Assembly: GCF_047675955.1 (NCBI RefSeq)
Contig: NC_132911.1
Span: forward strand, 69,907,133 to 69,971,132
Length of the DNA: 64,000 nucleotides
Origin: Chlorocebus sabaeus
Taxonomy: Eukaryota > Chordata > Mammalia > Primates > Cercopithecidae
Reading direction: 5' to 3'
Shown here piece after piece: positions 35,949-47,280 of this stretch (position 1 is its first letter; the number at the start of each line of letters is the position of its first letter). A program made the position numbers and the translations under genes. The notes below the pieces were generated by a model. The model did no database searches, was not told the origin of the DNA, and saw only the letters and a program-made list of their open reading frames with translations.

Positions 35949-36067
35949 GAAAAAGTAACCTAAAGCAGAGTTCAAAGTCATGAGTGCCACTTCATGGGCA
36001 TTCCCTTTGATTTATCTTAAATTACACAAAAAAGGTAACAATATTATTACTGGCAATTAAGATTGCT

Positions 36068-36158
36068 CTGTGTGTGTGTGTGTGTATTAGGATCACACTG
36101 TATGTATATATGTGTATTAGAACGTGTGTGTGCATGTGTGTGTGTGTGTGTGTGTGTG
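36068..36158 (+). repeat. (TG)n microsatellite, compound
   Basis: Two TG runs (about 36068-36085 and 36125-36158) separated by TA/TG-rich sequence. Confidence 0.9.
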
Positions 36159-36299
36159 AATTTGAGAATCTATTTGCAAGGACAACTGCATAAGGTCCAA
36201 AACATGAATTAGCCTAATTTGAGGGGGAAACTCCAACAATTCAATCCACTGTGCTCTATCACCATGGTAGGATACATACTGTCAATGGTTAAGTCAATT

Positions 36300-36480
36300 G
36301 GTACTGTCTGGGAGCCAAGGCCCCATCCATGAAATCATAGTTGTATCCTCCCCTGCCTAACTCTTATTTCTGGGCAACTTCTGACAAGTCATAACCTTCT
36401 GGTATCTCATTTTCCTTAACTGAAAAAAAAAAAATCTGTTTCCTGTTTCACAGAGCCCTGAAGTTAAGATTCACTATCAA
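36300..36480 (-). mobile_element. MIR
   Basis: Reverse MIR-like: 'gacaagtcataaccttctgg', 'ctcattttccttaactga', followed by an A-run. Confidence 0.5.
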
Positions 36481-36899
36481 GAGTTCTATTTTGACCAAGT
36501 TAAGCTGCAAATGAGTATTGGATATTGACTCACATGAAAATGATCACTCATCATGGGAGCCCAATGCCTTCCAAGATTAATCTCATAAAGAAACCTACAT
36601 AACAGGATAAGAAATGGACCTTCACTTAATGATCCAGAACCACCCTTATCAATTACTGATTATGTCACAGACAAGAAAGGACAGGGAGCCTGTCTAGATG
36701 AAATGGCAGATCATTCAAGGAAAAGTGTGTTCTTCACCTGCAGGGTCTGAGGGCCTCATATAGGAAGCCTACATGTAACAAGATTATATTCTGGAAAAAA
36801 ATGAAAATCCCATGAGATTTTGCAGAGATGCCAACTAAAACTACCTCAAAGTTTTGTCTAAGATTTAATAGAGGACCAGAACTTTCGGGAGATGTCTGG

Positions 36900-37075
36900 T
36901 TTGACTGTTTTCATTAATCTAATCTTTGAATATGTAATGCATTCACACTTCAAAAACAAGAAAATAACAGTGAACGATTCAACCCTCTACGTGTCCCCCA
37001 TACAACCACTCGCAAGCCCTACCCCAAAATGGTAACTTTTATCTTAAAGTTTCTATTGTATCCTGCCTGAGGTTT
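36900..37075. mobile_element. Old LINE-1 3' end fragment
   Basis: 'cattcacacttcaaaaacaa', 'tgtcccccatacaaccactc' resemble the 3' region of old L1 (L1ME-type); continues after the Alu to about 37620. Confidence 0.5.
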
Positions 37076-37076
37076 T

Positions 37077-37373
37077 TTATTTTTTATTTTTTTTGAGACG
37101 GAGTTTCATTTTTATTGCCCAGGCTAGAGTGCAATGGCGCGATCTCAGCTCACTGCAACCTCTGCCTCCCAGGTTCAAGCAATTCTGCCTCAGCCTCTCA
37201 GGCAGCTGGGATTATAGGCATGGGCCACCATGCCCAGCTAATTTTGTATTTTTAGTAGAGACTGGGTTTGTCCATGTTGGTCAGGCTGGTCTCGAACTCT
37301 CGACCTCAGCTGATCTGTCCTCCTTGGCCTCCCAAAGTGCTGGGATTACAGGCATGAACCACTGTGCCCAGCC
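37077..37373 (-). mobile_element. Alu, full length
   Basis: Minus-strand; ends accactgtgcccagcc. Confidence 0.92.
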
Positions 37374-37375
37374 CT

Positions 37376-37620
37376 TCCTTTTAAAAAATTAAATATATAG
37401 AAACATATATTATTTGTATACTTATTTTACATAAATGGTAGCATAGTTTACAACCTGTTCTGCATCTTGCTTTTTAATTTATTGTGGACCACTCTCCCTG
37501 TCAGTGCACAGACACTTTCCCCGTTCTTTTATAAGGCTGTATTCTATAATACTGATGAATTATAATCTATTTAACCAGTCTTCTACTGAAGGGCACTGCT
37601 AGAGTTTTACAGTTTGCAAG
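37376..37620. mobile_element. Old LINE-1 3' end fragment
   Basis: 'gtagcatagtttacaacctg', 'ttctgcatcttgctttttaa', 'ctatttaaccagtcttctac'; same family as 46175-46440 and 57585-57740. Confidence 0.5.
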
Positions 37621-37979
37621 AATACCTTTGTTTAGTTAAATATGCTTATATTTCTACTACTTGATTTTTCAGCTTGAGATACCATCCTTTAATTTTCAGT
37701 TATTGCACATGAGGAAGTCACTCTATAAGTCAGCTTCTTTCCCCTATCCTCTTCCAGTATTGTTAGTTACCAGAGCACATTTTTTTTCCTTTCACTCTAA
37801 TCTCTTTCATTCTAGGCTTAGCTGTAGAAATTGGATATAGTCAATAATGTGAGTCCTTTTATCTTAATTTCCCCAGTTATCTATTTGCTTGTGTTCATCC
37901 TATACTAGCAGTGCTCATGAAAACAAAATTATCTACAGCAATATATTTCACTCGTAATATATTATTGAATGTTCAATTT

Positions 37980-38880
37980 TTTTTTTCAGTAGTCTTTTGT
38001 CTTTCTTGGTTCTCCTTTTCCTTTCTTGAATTTCTTTGAAGGTATTGGTTCATTATCTCTAGCACTGAAACTTGCAAAATCTGAGGCAAACCTGTTACCT
38101 TCTCCCTTATAAGTGACTAGGTATTTTTGTATGGCCGCCCACAGAATTCTTTCTTTCTCTTTAAAGGCCAATTACTTTACTAAGATATATCTCATTGTTA
38201 ACTATTTTGGGTCATTTTTGCCTGGTATGTTCTTTCAATATGCAAATTTAAATCTTCTGTTATTTCTGGAAAGTTTTCTTGACTTATATCTCTAAATATC
38301 TACTCTGTTCCACTATTTTAGCTTTTTAAAATCAGAGACTCTAAACTGCTTATATTGAAACACCTTTATCTGTTTTCTATCTCACTTTCTCTCCAATTCT
38401 TTTTAACTATTTGCTTTTCTCATTTCTATCCACTATATCCATTATTGTATTCAGTATAAATTCTATCTTGTCACCTTCCAAATCTGTCTTCCTTTCCGTG
38501 ATATATTTAAATTTTACTTCTACTATTTTCTGATTCTGAAAGTACATGTTTAATGCAACTCAACTCCTTTTGTTGTCTTATCATCTCTTCACTGAGTTCT
38601 TAAATTTGTGCTTTATAGTAAAGCTATTGTTTCATTTAATTTTTTGAGTGGTAGGAAATTTAGTCACAATTTTCATTAGTTCTATGGCAGCACTTTTCCA
38701 TTAAGTGCTCTCCAGTCATTAAATTCTGCTGCTCTCTTCCTCTGTTTTACTTAAATTATCTTCTGTGCCAGTTTCCTTTTTTAAAAGTCATTATTGAATG
38801 AGCTAAATTTTCCTGGACCAATTCTTTGTACCAAGTTCTTAATGGGGATAAAAGGGAGGTCTTGGAAGAGAGCAGAGGAA
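37980..38880 (-). mobile_element. Antisense HAL1/L1M ORF1-like block
   Basis: 'tctgttatttctggaaagtt', 'ttcttgacttatatctctaa', 'ttaaatttgtgctttatag' follow the order of antisense HAL1. No open frame retained. Confidence 0.6.
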
Positions 38881-39109
38881 ATCCATCTGAGCTCTACTCC
38901 CCAAATGGTTCTCTCCTTCTCTGCCAGAGATAGACTGCTTCTTAGGATCATGCCTCTGCTATTTCTCTAAGCCATACTGGGCCCAAAGAGACTGCACTGG
39001 ACCCTGTTTAACCCAGATCCTAGACCAAATGTGGAAAGTGAAATATTTAGCTTTGTACTTCAGGGTGAGCTCCCCACCCTCACCCACCCCTAAGCTTTAA
39101 AAAAGAAAA

Positions 39110-39540
39110 ATTAAGACTTCTTTGTGTCCTAATATATGGTCTATTCAATGTGCCCTTGAGAAGAATTTGTGCTCTGCTGTTGAGTGCTGTGTCTGTTACC
39201 TCTAACTGGATTATAGTGTTGCTCGGGTGCTCGATTTCCTTATTACTCTTCTATCTGATTGTCCTATCCATTATTGAAAGTGGGGTATTCAGGTCCTCAT
39301 TATTGTAGAATTGTCTCTCTCTCAAATTCTGTCAAATTTTGCTTCATATATTGTGGATATTCATTGTTAGATATATGTATGTGTTTATAATTATTATATC
39401 TTCCTGCAGGATTGAAACTTTTATCAATATACAATGTCCTTTATCTCATAACCTTTTTTTCAAAACTTAAAGTGTATACTGTCTGCCAATAATAATATAG
39501 TCACCCCAGATCTCTTTTGGTTATTACCTGCATGGTATAT
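39110..39540 (-). mobile_element. Antisense L1M ORF2 block, first segment
   Basis: Matches the antisense L1 order from 'ttctttgtgtcctaatatat' through 'attgaaagtggggtattcag' to 'ggttattacctgcatggtat', where an LTR-like element interrupts it. Confidence 0.75.
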
Positions 39541-39966
39541 TATATTAGGGTTCTCTAGATTACTTCTGTCCCTCTAAAGGGGAGTTTATTAAGTATTAAT
39601 TCACATGATCACAAGGTCCCACAATAGGGCGTCTGCAAACTGAGAAGCAAGGAAAGCAAGTCTGAGTCCCAAAACTGAAGAACTTGGGAATCTGATGTTT
39701 GAGGGCGGGAAGCATCCAGCGCAGGAGAAAGATGTGGGCTGGGAGGCTAGGCCAGTCTAGTCTTTCCATGTTTTTCTGCTCGTTTTATATTGTAGCCGCA
39801 CTGGCAGCTGATTAGATGGTGCCCCCCTCAGATTGAGGGTGGGTCTGCCTTTCCCAGCCCACTGACTCGAATGTTAACCTCTTTTGGTAACACCCTCACA
39901 GACACACCCAGGATCAATACTTTGCATCCTTCAATCCAATCAAGTTGACACTCAGTATTAACCATC
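39541..39966. mobile_element. LTR-like element inserted in the L1M
   Basis: Runs from 'tattagggttctctagatt' to 'gtattaaccatcaca', ending in CA. The flanking L1 reads continuously across it ('gcatggtatat' | 'tatctcctttccc'), so it is a later insertion with a 3-5 bp A/T target duplication. Family not named. Confidence 0.6.
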
Positions 39967-40102
39967 ACATATCTCCTTTCCCATTCTTTTACTTTCAGCC
40001 TCTTTGTGTCCTTATATTTAAAGTGAAGTGAATCTCTTTAATACAGCATACAATCTTTTCCCCCGCCAATCTGCTCATCTCTGCCTTTAAAGAGAAAAAT
40101 TT
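39967..40102 (-). mobile_element. Antisense L1M ORF2 block, second segment
   Basis: 'cattcttttactttcagcct' continues the L1 after the LTR-like insertion, up to the truncated Alu. Confidence 0.7.
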
Positions 40103-40237
40103 AGCTGGGTGTGGTGGTGCATGCCTGCAGTCCAAGAGGCAGAAGTTGCAGTGAGCTGAGATTCCATCACTGCACTCCAGCCTGGGCAACAGTGAGACCC
40201 TGTTTCTCAATGAATAAATAAATAAAAATAAAATAGA
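40103..40237 (+). mobile_element. Alu, internally deleted/partial
   Basis: Joins 'tagctgggtgtggtggtgca' to 'aagaggcagaagttgcagtg' and ends in an (ATAA)n tail. TSD agagaaaaat on both sides. Confidence 0.85.
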
Positions 40238-40318
40238 GAAAAATGTAATCCACTGACATTTAATGCAGTTTCAATAAAGAAGGATCTACTTCTGCCATTT
40301 TGTTATACATTGTCTTCT
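40238..40318 (-). mobile_element. Antisense L1M block, third segment
   Basis: 'atccactgacatttaatgca' and 'gaaggatctacttctgcc' continue the L1. Confidence 0.65.
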
Positions 40319-40610
40319 TTTTTTTTTTTTGAGACAGAGTCTCACCCTGTTGCCCAGGGTGAAGTACAATGGTGTAATCTCGGCTCACTGCAATCTCTGC
40401 CTCCTGGGTTCAAACCATTCTCCTGCCTCAGGCTCCTGAGTAGCTGGGATTACAGATGCCCACCACCATGCCCAGCTAATTTTTGTATTTTTAGTAGAGA
40501 TAGGGTTTCACCATGTAGACTAGGCTGGTCTCGAACTCCTGACCTCGTGATCCACCCACCTCGCCCTCTCAAAGTGCTGGGATTACAGACATGAGCCACC
40601 ATGCCTGGCC
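40319..40610 (-). mobile_element. Alu, full length
   Basis: TSD ttgtcttct at 40310-40318 and directly after about 40614. Confidence 0.92.
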
Positions 40611-40660
40611 ACTATTTGTCTTCTATATGCCTTGTTTTTTGTTCCTTAATTCTTCCATTA

Positions 40661-40940
40661 GGCCAGGTGTGGTGGCTCACACCTGTAATCCCAGCACTTT
40701 GGGAGGCTGAGGCGGGTGGATCACAAGGTCAAGAAGGTGTGAAACCCCGTCTCTACTAAAAATACAAAAATTAGCTGGGCGTGGTGGTGGGCGCCTGTAG
40801 TCCCAGCTACTCGGGAGGCTGAGGCAGGAGAATCACTTGAACCCGGGAGGCAGAGGTTGCAGTGAGCCGAGATCGTGCCACTGCACTCCAGCCTGGCAAC
40901 AGAACGATACTCCATCTCAAAAAAACAAACAAACAAAAAC
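40661..40940 (+). mobile_element. Alu with internal deletion
   Basis: Starts ggccaggtgtggtggctc; missing about 30-40 bp between 'ggtcaagaagg' and 'gtgaaaccccg'. Ends in a (CAAA)n tail. TSD cttccatta at both ends. Confidence 0.92.
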
Positions 40941-40957
40941 CAACTTCCATTATTACC

Positions 40958-41270
40958 TGTTTGTTTGTTTGTTTATTTATTTATTTGAGACAGAATCTTG
41001 CTCTGTTGCCCAGGTTAGAGTGCAGTGGTGTGGTCTCGGCTCACTCAACCTCTGCCTCCCAGATTCAAGTGATTCTCCGGCCTCAGCCTCCCGAGTAGCT
41101 GGGACTGACTACAGGTGCATGCCACCACACCTGGCTAATTTTTATATCTTTAGTAGAGATGGGTTTTCGCCATGTTGGCCCGGCTGGTCTTGAACTTCTG
41201 AACTCAGGTGATCCACCTGCCTCAGCCTCCCAAAGTGCTGGGATTACAGGTGTGAGCCACCATGCCTGGC
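40958..41270 (-). mobile_element. Alu, full length, facing the previous one
   Basis: Begins with (TTTG)n(TTTA)n, 18 bp from the tail of the plus-strand Alu; ends gccaccatgcctggc. Confidence 0.92.
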
Positions 41271-41297
41271 ACATTATTGGCTTTTTAAAATTTAGTT

Positions 41298-41301
<4 letters not shown>

Positions 41302-41331
<30 letters not shown>
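41302..41331 (+). repeat. (TG)n microsatellite
   Basis: About 14 uninterrupted TG units inside the antisense L1. Confidence 0.92.
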
Positions 41332-42830
41332 ATCATTTTGATTCCCTTCTTTCCTGTTTTGTGTATTTTTAAATTTTCTTTGTGGTTACTCTGGGGATTA
41401 CAATTAACACCTTAAACTTATAAAGACCTAGTATGAATAATACCAATTTAATCTCAATAGTATACAAACACTGCTCCTATGCATCTCCAATCCTCCCCCT
41501 TTCTATTGTTATTTCCACAAGTTACATCTTTATATGTGTGTACCCATTACCACAGACATAATTATTGTTATATGTATTTGCCTTTTAAATCATATAGGAA
41601 GTAAAAGAGATGTTATAAACCAAAAATACAATACTGGTTTACGTATTTACCTGTGTAGTTACCATTACCAGTGTTCTTTATTTCCTCTTATGGCTTTGGG
41701 TAACTGTTAATACCCTTTTATGTCATCATAAAGAACTCCATTTAGCATTTCTTATTCTCTTTGAAATGGAGATCTCACCATGTCACCTAGGCTGGCCTTG
41801 AACTCCTGAGGTCAAGAGATCTTTCCCTAGCTTCCTGAGTAGCTAGAATTATAGGCATGTGCCACTGTGCTGAATCTACCATTTTTTTGTAGGACAGGTC
41901 TACTGGTAATGAACTCCCCCCAACTTTTCTTTGTCTGGAAATAAGTTAAACTCCCCTTCATTCTTCAAGAATAATTTTGCCAAATATAGAATTCGTGGTT
42001 GACAGTTTTTGTTGTTTTCAGGATTGACAATATGTTATTTTACTCCCTTCTGGCCTCCAAGGTTCTTAATGAGAAATCAGTGATTAATCTTATTGAGAAT
42101 CCCTTGTACAAGACCGTTGCTTCTCTCTTGCTGATTTCAAAATTCTTACTCTTTTGGTTTCAACAATTTGACTATAGTGTGTCTCAGTGTGGATTTCTGA
42201 GTTTGTCCTGATTGGAATTTACTGAGCTTCTTGGATGTGCATATTCATGTCTTCATCAGATTTGGGAAGTTTATTTCTTCAAATTTTTTTTCTGCCCCTT
42301 TTATCTTTCTGGGATTCCGGTGATTCACGTATTGGTACACTTGATGGTGCCACCAGTCTCTCAGGCTCCGTTCATGTCTTTTTTTTTCTTTCTACTCCTC
42401 AGAATGGACAGTTTGAATTGTCTTCCCTTCAAGTTTGCTGATCCTTACACTTCTCCCTGCTCAAAGGTTTCAACAGCAGATTTTTCCTTTCAGTTATTCT
42501 ACTTTTCAATTTTAGGATTTCTGTTTGGTTCCTTTTTACAATTTCTTTCTCTTTACTGAGATTCTCGTTTTGTTCATACATTGTTTTCCTTATTTATTTT
42601 TAGTTATTTGTCGATGTTTTCTTTCAGTTCAGTAAACATTTAAGATAGTTCATTTAACATCTTTGACTAGTAATTCCAATGTGTGGGCTTCCTTCGGGGT
42701 GGTTTATATCAAATTCTTTTGTTTCTGTGGGCTATATTTTCCTGTATGTTTTGTATTTTTCTGTTGGAAACTGAACATTCCAAGTGTTACACTGGGGAAG
42801 CTCTGGAAACTTAATTATTTTACTACTCCA
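41332..42830 (-). mobile_element. Antisense L1M/HAL1 block, ORF2 5' part through ORF1
   Basis: 'tttctttgtggttactctgg', 'aagaataattttgccaaata', 'gactatagtgtgtctcagtg', 'ggatttctgtttggttcct' follow antisense L1 order. All frames are broken. A small Alu monomer interrupts it at 41758-41875. Confidence 0.7.
41758..41875 (-). mobile_element. Old Alu monomer-like fragment
   Basis: About 118 bp: 'gaaatggagatctcaccatg' to 'ggcatgtgccactgtgct'. Confidence 0.75.
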
Positions 42831-42834
42831 GGAT

Positions 42835-43370
42835 TGTTTATTTTTAAAACTTTGCTGGCTTATGATAAAGGATATTTCAAGGAAACAGATAAAGAGATGT
42901 ATAGGGCAAGGTATGGGGGAAGGGGTGCAGAACTTCCATGCCCTCCCTAGGCGCACCACTCTCCAGGAACCTGCAGGTATTCAGCTATGTGGAAGCTCCC
43001 TGAACGCAGTACTCTTGGGTTTTTATGGAAGCTTCATAATGTTAGCATTCCTTCCCCCAGGGTATAGGGCAAGACTCTCTCTGGGGAAGGTCTTAGGACC
43101 CACAATCAGAAAAGTGGGGAAACATTAGAGTCCTACCTTGGGGCAGGTGAAAGGAGGGCAGGAGAAGGTCAGAGAAATTGTATTTCCTGAGGCCTGACAC
43201 ACTCAACATTACAACAAAAGACTGTAACAAGGGCTATGGAAGTTATGAGCCAGGAATTGTGGGCAAAAATATATAATATTGCAGGCCATCCCCTGGTTTT
43301 CAAACACAGATCCTTTACATCAAAAGAATATACACAATTATTAATAACTAGTCCAGTCCATCACAGTGCA
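42835..43370 (+). repeat. Unassigned interspersed repeat, copy 1
   Basis: Shares a long alignable stretch with the reverse complement of 53093-53400, including 'ggtatgggggaaggggtgc', 'gcattccttcccccag' and 'aagactctctctgggga'. I know it as a common mid-repetitive sequence but cannot name the family. Confidence 0.6.
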
Positions 43371-43530
43371 TGACTGTCTCCCAGGGTGAGGCCACACAGG
43401 TTTGTAGGCTTTTTTTTAGATCTTGTCAGGTTCCAAAAGTAGCAGTAGTTTGGCAAACATACAGCATTATCCTTTCAGGCACCTGGAATAGCTGAGCTGA
43501 GATAATGTTATCTCTTGTTCCAAGACTTTG

Positions 43531-43831
43531 TTTTGTTGTTGTTGTTGTTTTGTTCAGACTGAGTCTTGCCCTGTTGCCCAGGCTGAAATGCAGTGGCACA
43601 ATCTGGGCTCACTGCAACCTCCGCTTCCCAGGTCCAAGCGATTCTTCTGCCTCAGCCTCCCGAGTAGCTGGACCACAGGTGCGTGTCACCACGCCCGGCT
43701 AACTTCTGCATTTTTAGTAGAGATGGGGTTTCACCATATTGGCCAGGCTGATGTCAATCTTCTGACCTCATGATCCGACCCCCTCCGCCTCCCAAAGTGC
43801 TGGGATTACAGGCATGAGCCACTGCATATGG
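43531..43831 (-). mobile_element. Alu, full length
   Basis: (TTG)n tail then gactgagtcttgccctg. Imperfect TSD ttccaagac / ctccaagac. Confidence 0.9.
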
Positions 43832-43869
43832 TGAACTCCAAGACCTTTAATGTAATATTTGATCTCCCT

Positions 43870-45600
43870 CAATTTATAACCCATTTATTCATTTATTTAC
43901 CCTCAGTTATTAGTCCCCCTTTTTTCCACTTGTCATTTATTTTTACTCAAATGTTTCCACATTTGGAAGGAGCATTAAGTTCGGTCTCTGTGCTAGTCCA
44001 GATTGCTGGTTTTCATATTAGTCTAGCAAGTGCCTTTCCCTCTGTCCATTCCCATTCATAAAGGGTAAGGTTACAAAGATTCTGAACGAGTGAACCATTT
44101 TTACCACTAGGCAGTAATAGGTGTGTTCATTCTCAGCCCCAATTTTGCCAGATGGGGTGAAGGCACAACCCACCCCCCTCAGGCCCTCAGGAATTCTGGC
44201 ATAAGGCTTAAAAACACAGTTATATTTTCTTGCTTAGAAATAATCCTTGCTTCCAGCACTTGTAGTCCTAGGACTACTGTATCAGGTAAGGGGAAAAATG
44301 TTTTTAGGTGATTTGGGGAAGAAAAAAAAAAAAAAAACATAGTTGTTATACCAGTGTACTTCTCCCTTGGCAATAATTCATAGTCATTTCAGCATCCTCC
44401 CCAACCCCTCTTCACCAGATCAACCAGAAAAACAGACAAAAATCTTGTGGGGACACTCCTTTAGTCCCACTCATGCTGAATGTGAGCACACACTCAGGAT
44501 GGTGAGAAAGCCAGCCCTTCGTGCTTTCATCTCCCTTTCTTATGGACAGTGTTTCAATTGCCAGTTCTACTTATCTTTCAAACTGTACTCTGAGGAGGTT
44601 ATCTGTCTGCCCAGTGCTGGCCATTATGGGCTGTACAGTATGTTCCTCGGTCTGACAACAGTTGGCCATCCAAATCCATGCAGTACCTTCTGTTCTAGCT
44701 CTTTAATGGCACTCTTAAGCATTTGCATCTTCCACAGGTAAGCAAAGCCCACTCCAGAATCAGGTCTATCCCGCGTGTAGCCCCCCAGGGCTACCAGCAT
44801 CAGTCTCACTTGCCAGCTATGTTCAGGGCGTTCCTACCATGGAATCTGTCCCATAGCCATAGGCAGTCTCTGTCTCTCTTGAGGAGAAACAGAACTGTTC
44901 TTACCGTCATTATGTGTCTGAGAGGGGGCAAAAGGAACATGTCTTGATTCAGTCCATCTCTACACTGCTGCAGTGCCCCCAGATCCACTTGTTCCATGGA
45001 CCTGAGGGAGGCACTTGCTTGCATTTTACGTCTTTTCCAAATTATTTTTGCCTTTGTTTGTCTGTTTGCCTTTTTCTATTCCTTGTATGTAATCACTGAA
45101 GTTTCTGTTCCATTATTTCTGCAGTTAGCCAGTAATCTGGCACAGATTTCCTTAAGTGTCTGGCTCCAAAATGGGGGTGAGGAGGTCGGGAGAGTACTAT
45201 CTCCTTAAATCTCCTGATAGATGCCACTGGGGGAAACCCCTGAGGCCAAGAGGGCCAAATCTTGGGAAAACATCTGCATCAGTCCCTTAGGGATCCACCA
45301 GAATGACTAGAACACCAAGGTCCCCACTGCCCACCCTGGCTTCAGCCAGATACTGCAGGCATATGGGCCATATCCGCACAGGCCACAGGGTGAGGAATGC
45401 GGGATGGTTACTGGTTCACCCAAGCTGTCCTGCCAAAGCACAGTGGCCACTCCCTTCAACAAGTACTCGCTTGGTGGCTCTAAGTGTCCAATCAGGGCCA
45501 GAGTGCTGAAATAGTTGATTCTGGTCATTTTTTTCTACTTGGGTAGTTGTTTCAGTGGAGAGATAAACCCCTGGAGGTTCTTACTCTGTCATTTTGAACG
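43870..45600. other. Old repeat-like sequence, unassigned
   Basis: No gene. 45100-45600 ends in 'ggaggttcttactctgtcat', which resembles an antisense LINE-1 5' region. The rest is not identified. Open frames up to 132 codons here overlap one another on both strands and look like chance. Confidence 0.4.
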
Positions 45601-45866
45601 ACATTCACCCCTTTCTTTTAAAGGGTGTTTTTCCTAAAGGTCCTTTCTGGGATGAGACATCCCAAACCCTCTTTTGCTCAGCCTAGGTTTGAGAATGGGG
45701 AAAGGTTGCACGTGAGAGCTTAACTGTCTAGAAACAACCATTGTTAACACCCTGGTACTCTAGATTTTTTTTTTTTTAAGAATTATTTTCTATACATATA
45801 TATACATATAATTTTTCTTTCATCTAAGAAAGTTAACACTATTTTTTTCACATAAGAATTTATTAG

Positions 45867-46168
45867 TTGGGCACAGTGGCTCACGCCTATAATCCTAGCA
45901 CTTTGGGAGCCCTAGGCAGGCGGATCACTTGAGGTCAGGAGTTCGAGACTAGCCTGGCTAATATGGTGAAATTCCGTCTGTACTAAAAATGCAAAAATTA
46001 TCTGGGCGTCGTGGTGGGCGCCTGTAATACCAGCTACTCGGGAGGTTGAAGCAGGAGAATCATTTGAACCTGGGAAGTAGAGGTTGCAGTGAGCCATGAT
46101 CGTGCCACTGTACTCCAGCCTGGGCAACAGAGTGAGATTCCTCAAAACAAAACTAAACAAAACAAAAA
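45867..46168 (+). mobile_element. Alu, full length
   Basis: Starts ttgggcacagtggctc; ends in an A/C-rich tail. Confidence 0.92.
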
Positions 46169-46174
46169 TTTATC

Positions 46175-46440
46175 TATTATCTTTTCATGTCAATAAATAT
46201 ACTTATATGTGACATCACTTTTACTAGCCATGCATTAGTCTAATGTATGAAATTATCATCCTTTACTTAATCTTTTTGCTGTAAAACTGTTTCAAACTTT
46301 TATTTTGCTTACAAACAATTCTGCAATAAAGATCCTTATAACTACATTTTTGTACACAACCTAATAGATTCCCTTAGAATAAATCTTCAGAAGTAGAACA
46401 AGGAATAGGAGTGCACTTCAATAGTGTCTAAAACCCTTGC
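46175..46440. mobile_element. Old LINE-1 3' end fragment
   Basis: 'acaaacaattctgcaataaa', 'gtacacaacctaatagattc' resemble the repeat at 37376-37620. Confidence 0.45.
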
Positions 46441-46985
46441 CAAACTGGAGACTAAGTTCTAAAAGAAAATTAGAGAGATTTCCAGAACTGTCCTAGAATC
46501 GCTTCCAAAATATGATCTAAGAAAAGGGATCAGGAACTATAAATCAAGGATAAAACATAATGAGATCACTTTAAGACTGTTGGAAATTTTTAGTTTCTTC
46601 ATGTTTACTCCCCGCCCCCATACCCCTCTCATCACACAGACACTGTTTTCCTAAAGTAATTACATTTAAAATTCTTACTTTGGAAAAGCCTATAGACTCC
46701 TATTACGGGGAAAGGAAGAAGGGTAGTGCTGGGAAGGCTGCACCTAGATGTTCTGTCAGTGGGTTGGCGAAACCTGAGTGAAAAAAGCAAATAGAGGCCA
46801 CCACAGACAGGAAAGGATATCAAGCTGAATAATGAACATCATTTAGGAATACAGGAGAGAGGATACATGAGGAACTGGGAACAAGAGTGACTATGAGAAT
46901 TTAACCGGTACTTTCATCTGAACAATTACTAAAAAGCTCACCCTCTGGCTTTATTACACAAAATCTGACCCTCTTACCAATATTC

Positions 46986-47280
46986 CTTTTCTTTGAGACG
47001 GAGTCTCGGTCTGTGGCCTAGGCTAGAGTGCGGTGGTGCAATCTCAGTTCATCACAACCTCCGCCTCCCAGGTCCTGGTTCAAGCAATTCTCCTGCCTCA
47101 GCCTCCCGAGCAGCTGGGATTACAGGCATGTACCACCACGCCCAGCTAATTTTTGTAGTTTTAGTAGAGATGGGGTTTCACCATGTTGGTCAGGCTGCTC
47201 TTGAACTCCTGACCTTGTGATCCGCCCACCTTGGCCTCCCGAAGTGCTAGGATTACAGGCATGAGCCACCGCGCCTGGCC
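46986..47280 (-). mobile_element. Alu, full length
   Basis: Perfect 15-bp TSD ctcttaccaatattc at 46971-46985 and 47281-47295. Confidence 0.94.

Noticed and set aside
37000..37140. CpG dinucleotides near Alus considered as a CpG island or promoter
   Set aside because: The CpGs are Alu-derived and sparse; no G+C-rich island occurs anywhere in the window.
31359..41331. CA/TG runs considered as regulatory Z-DNA or array elements
   Set aside because: They are ordinary dinucleotide microsatellites without spacers or flanking features.
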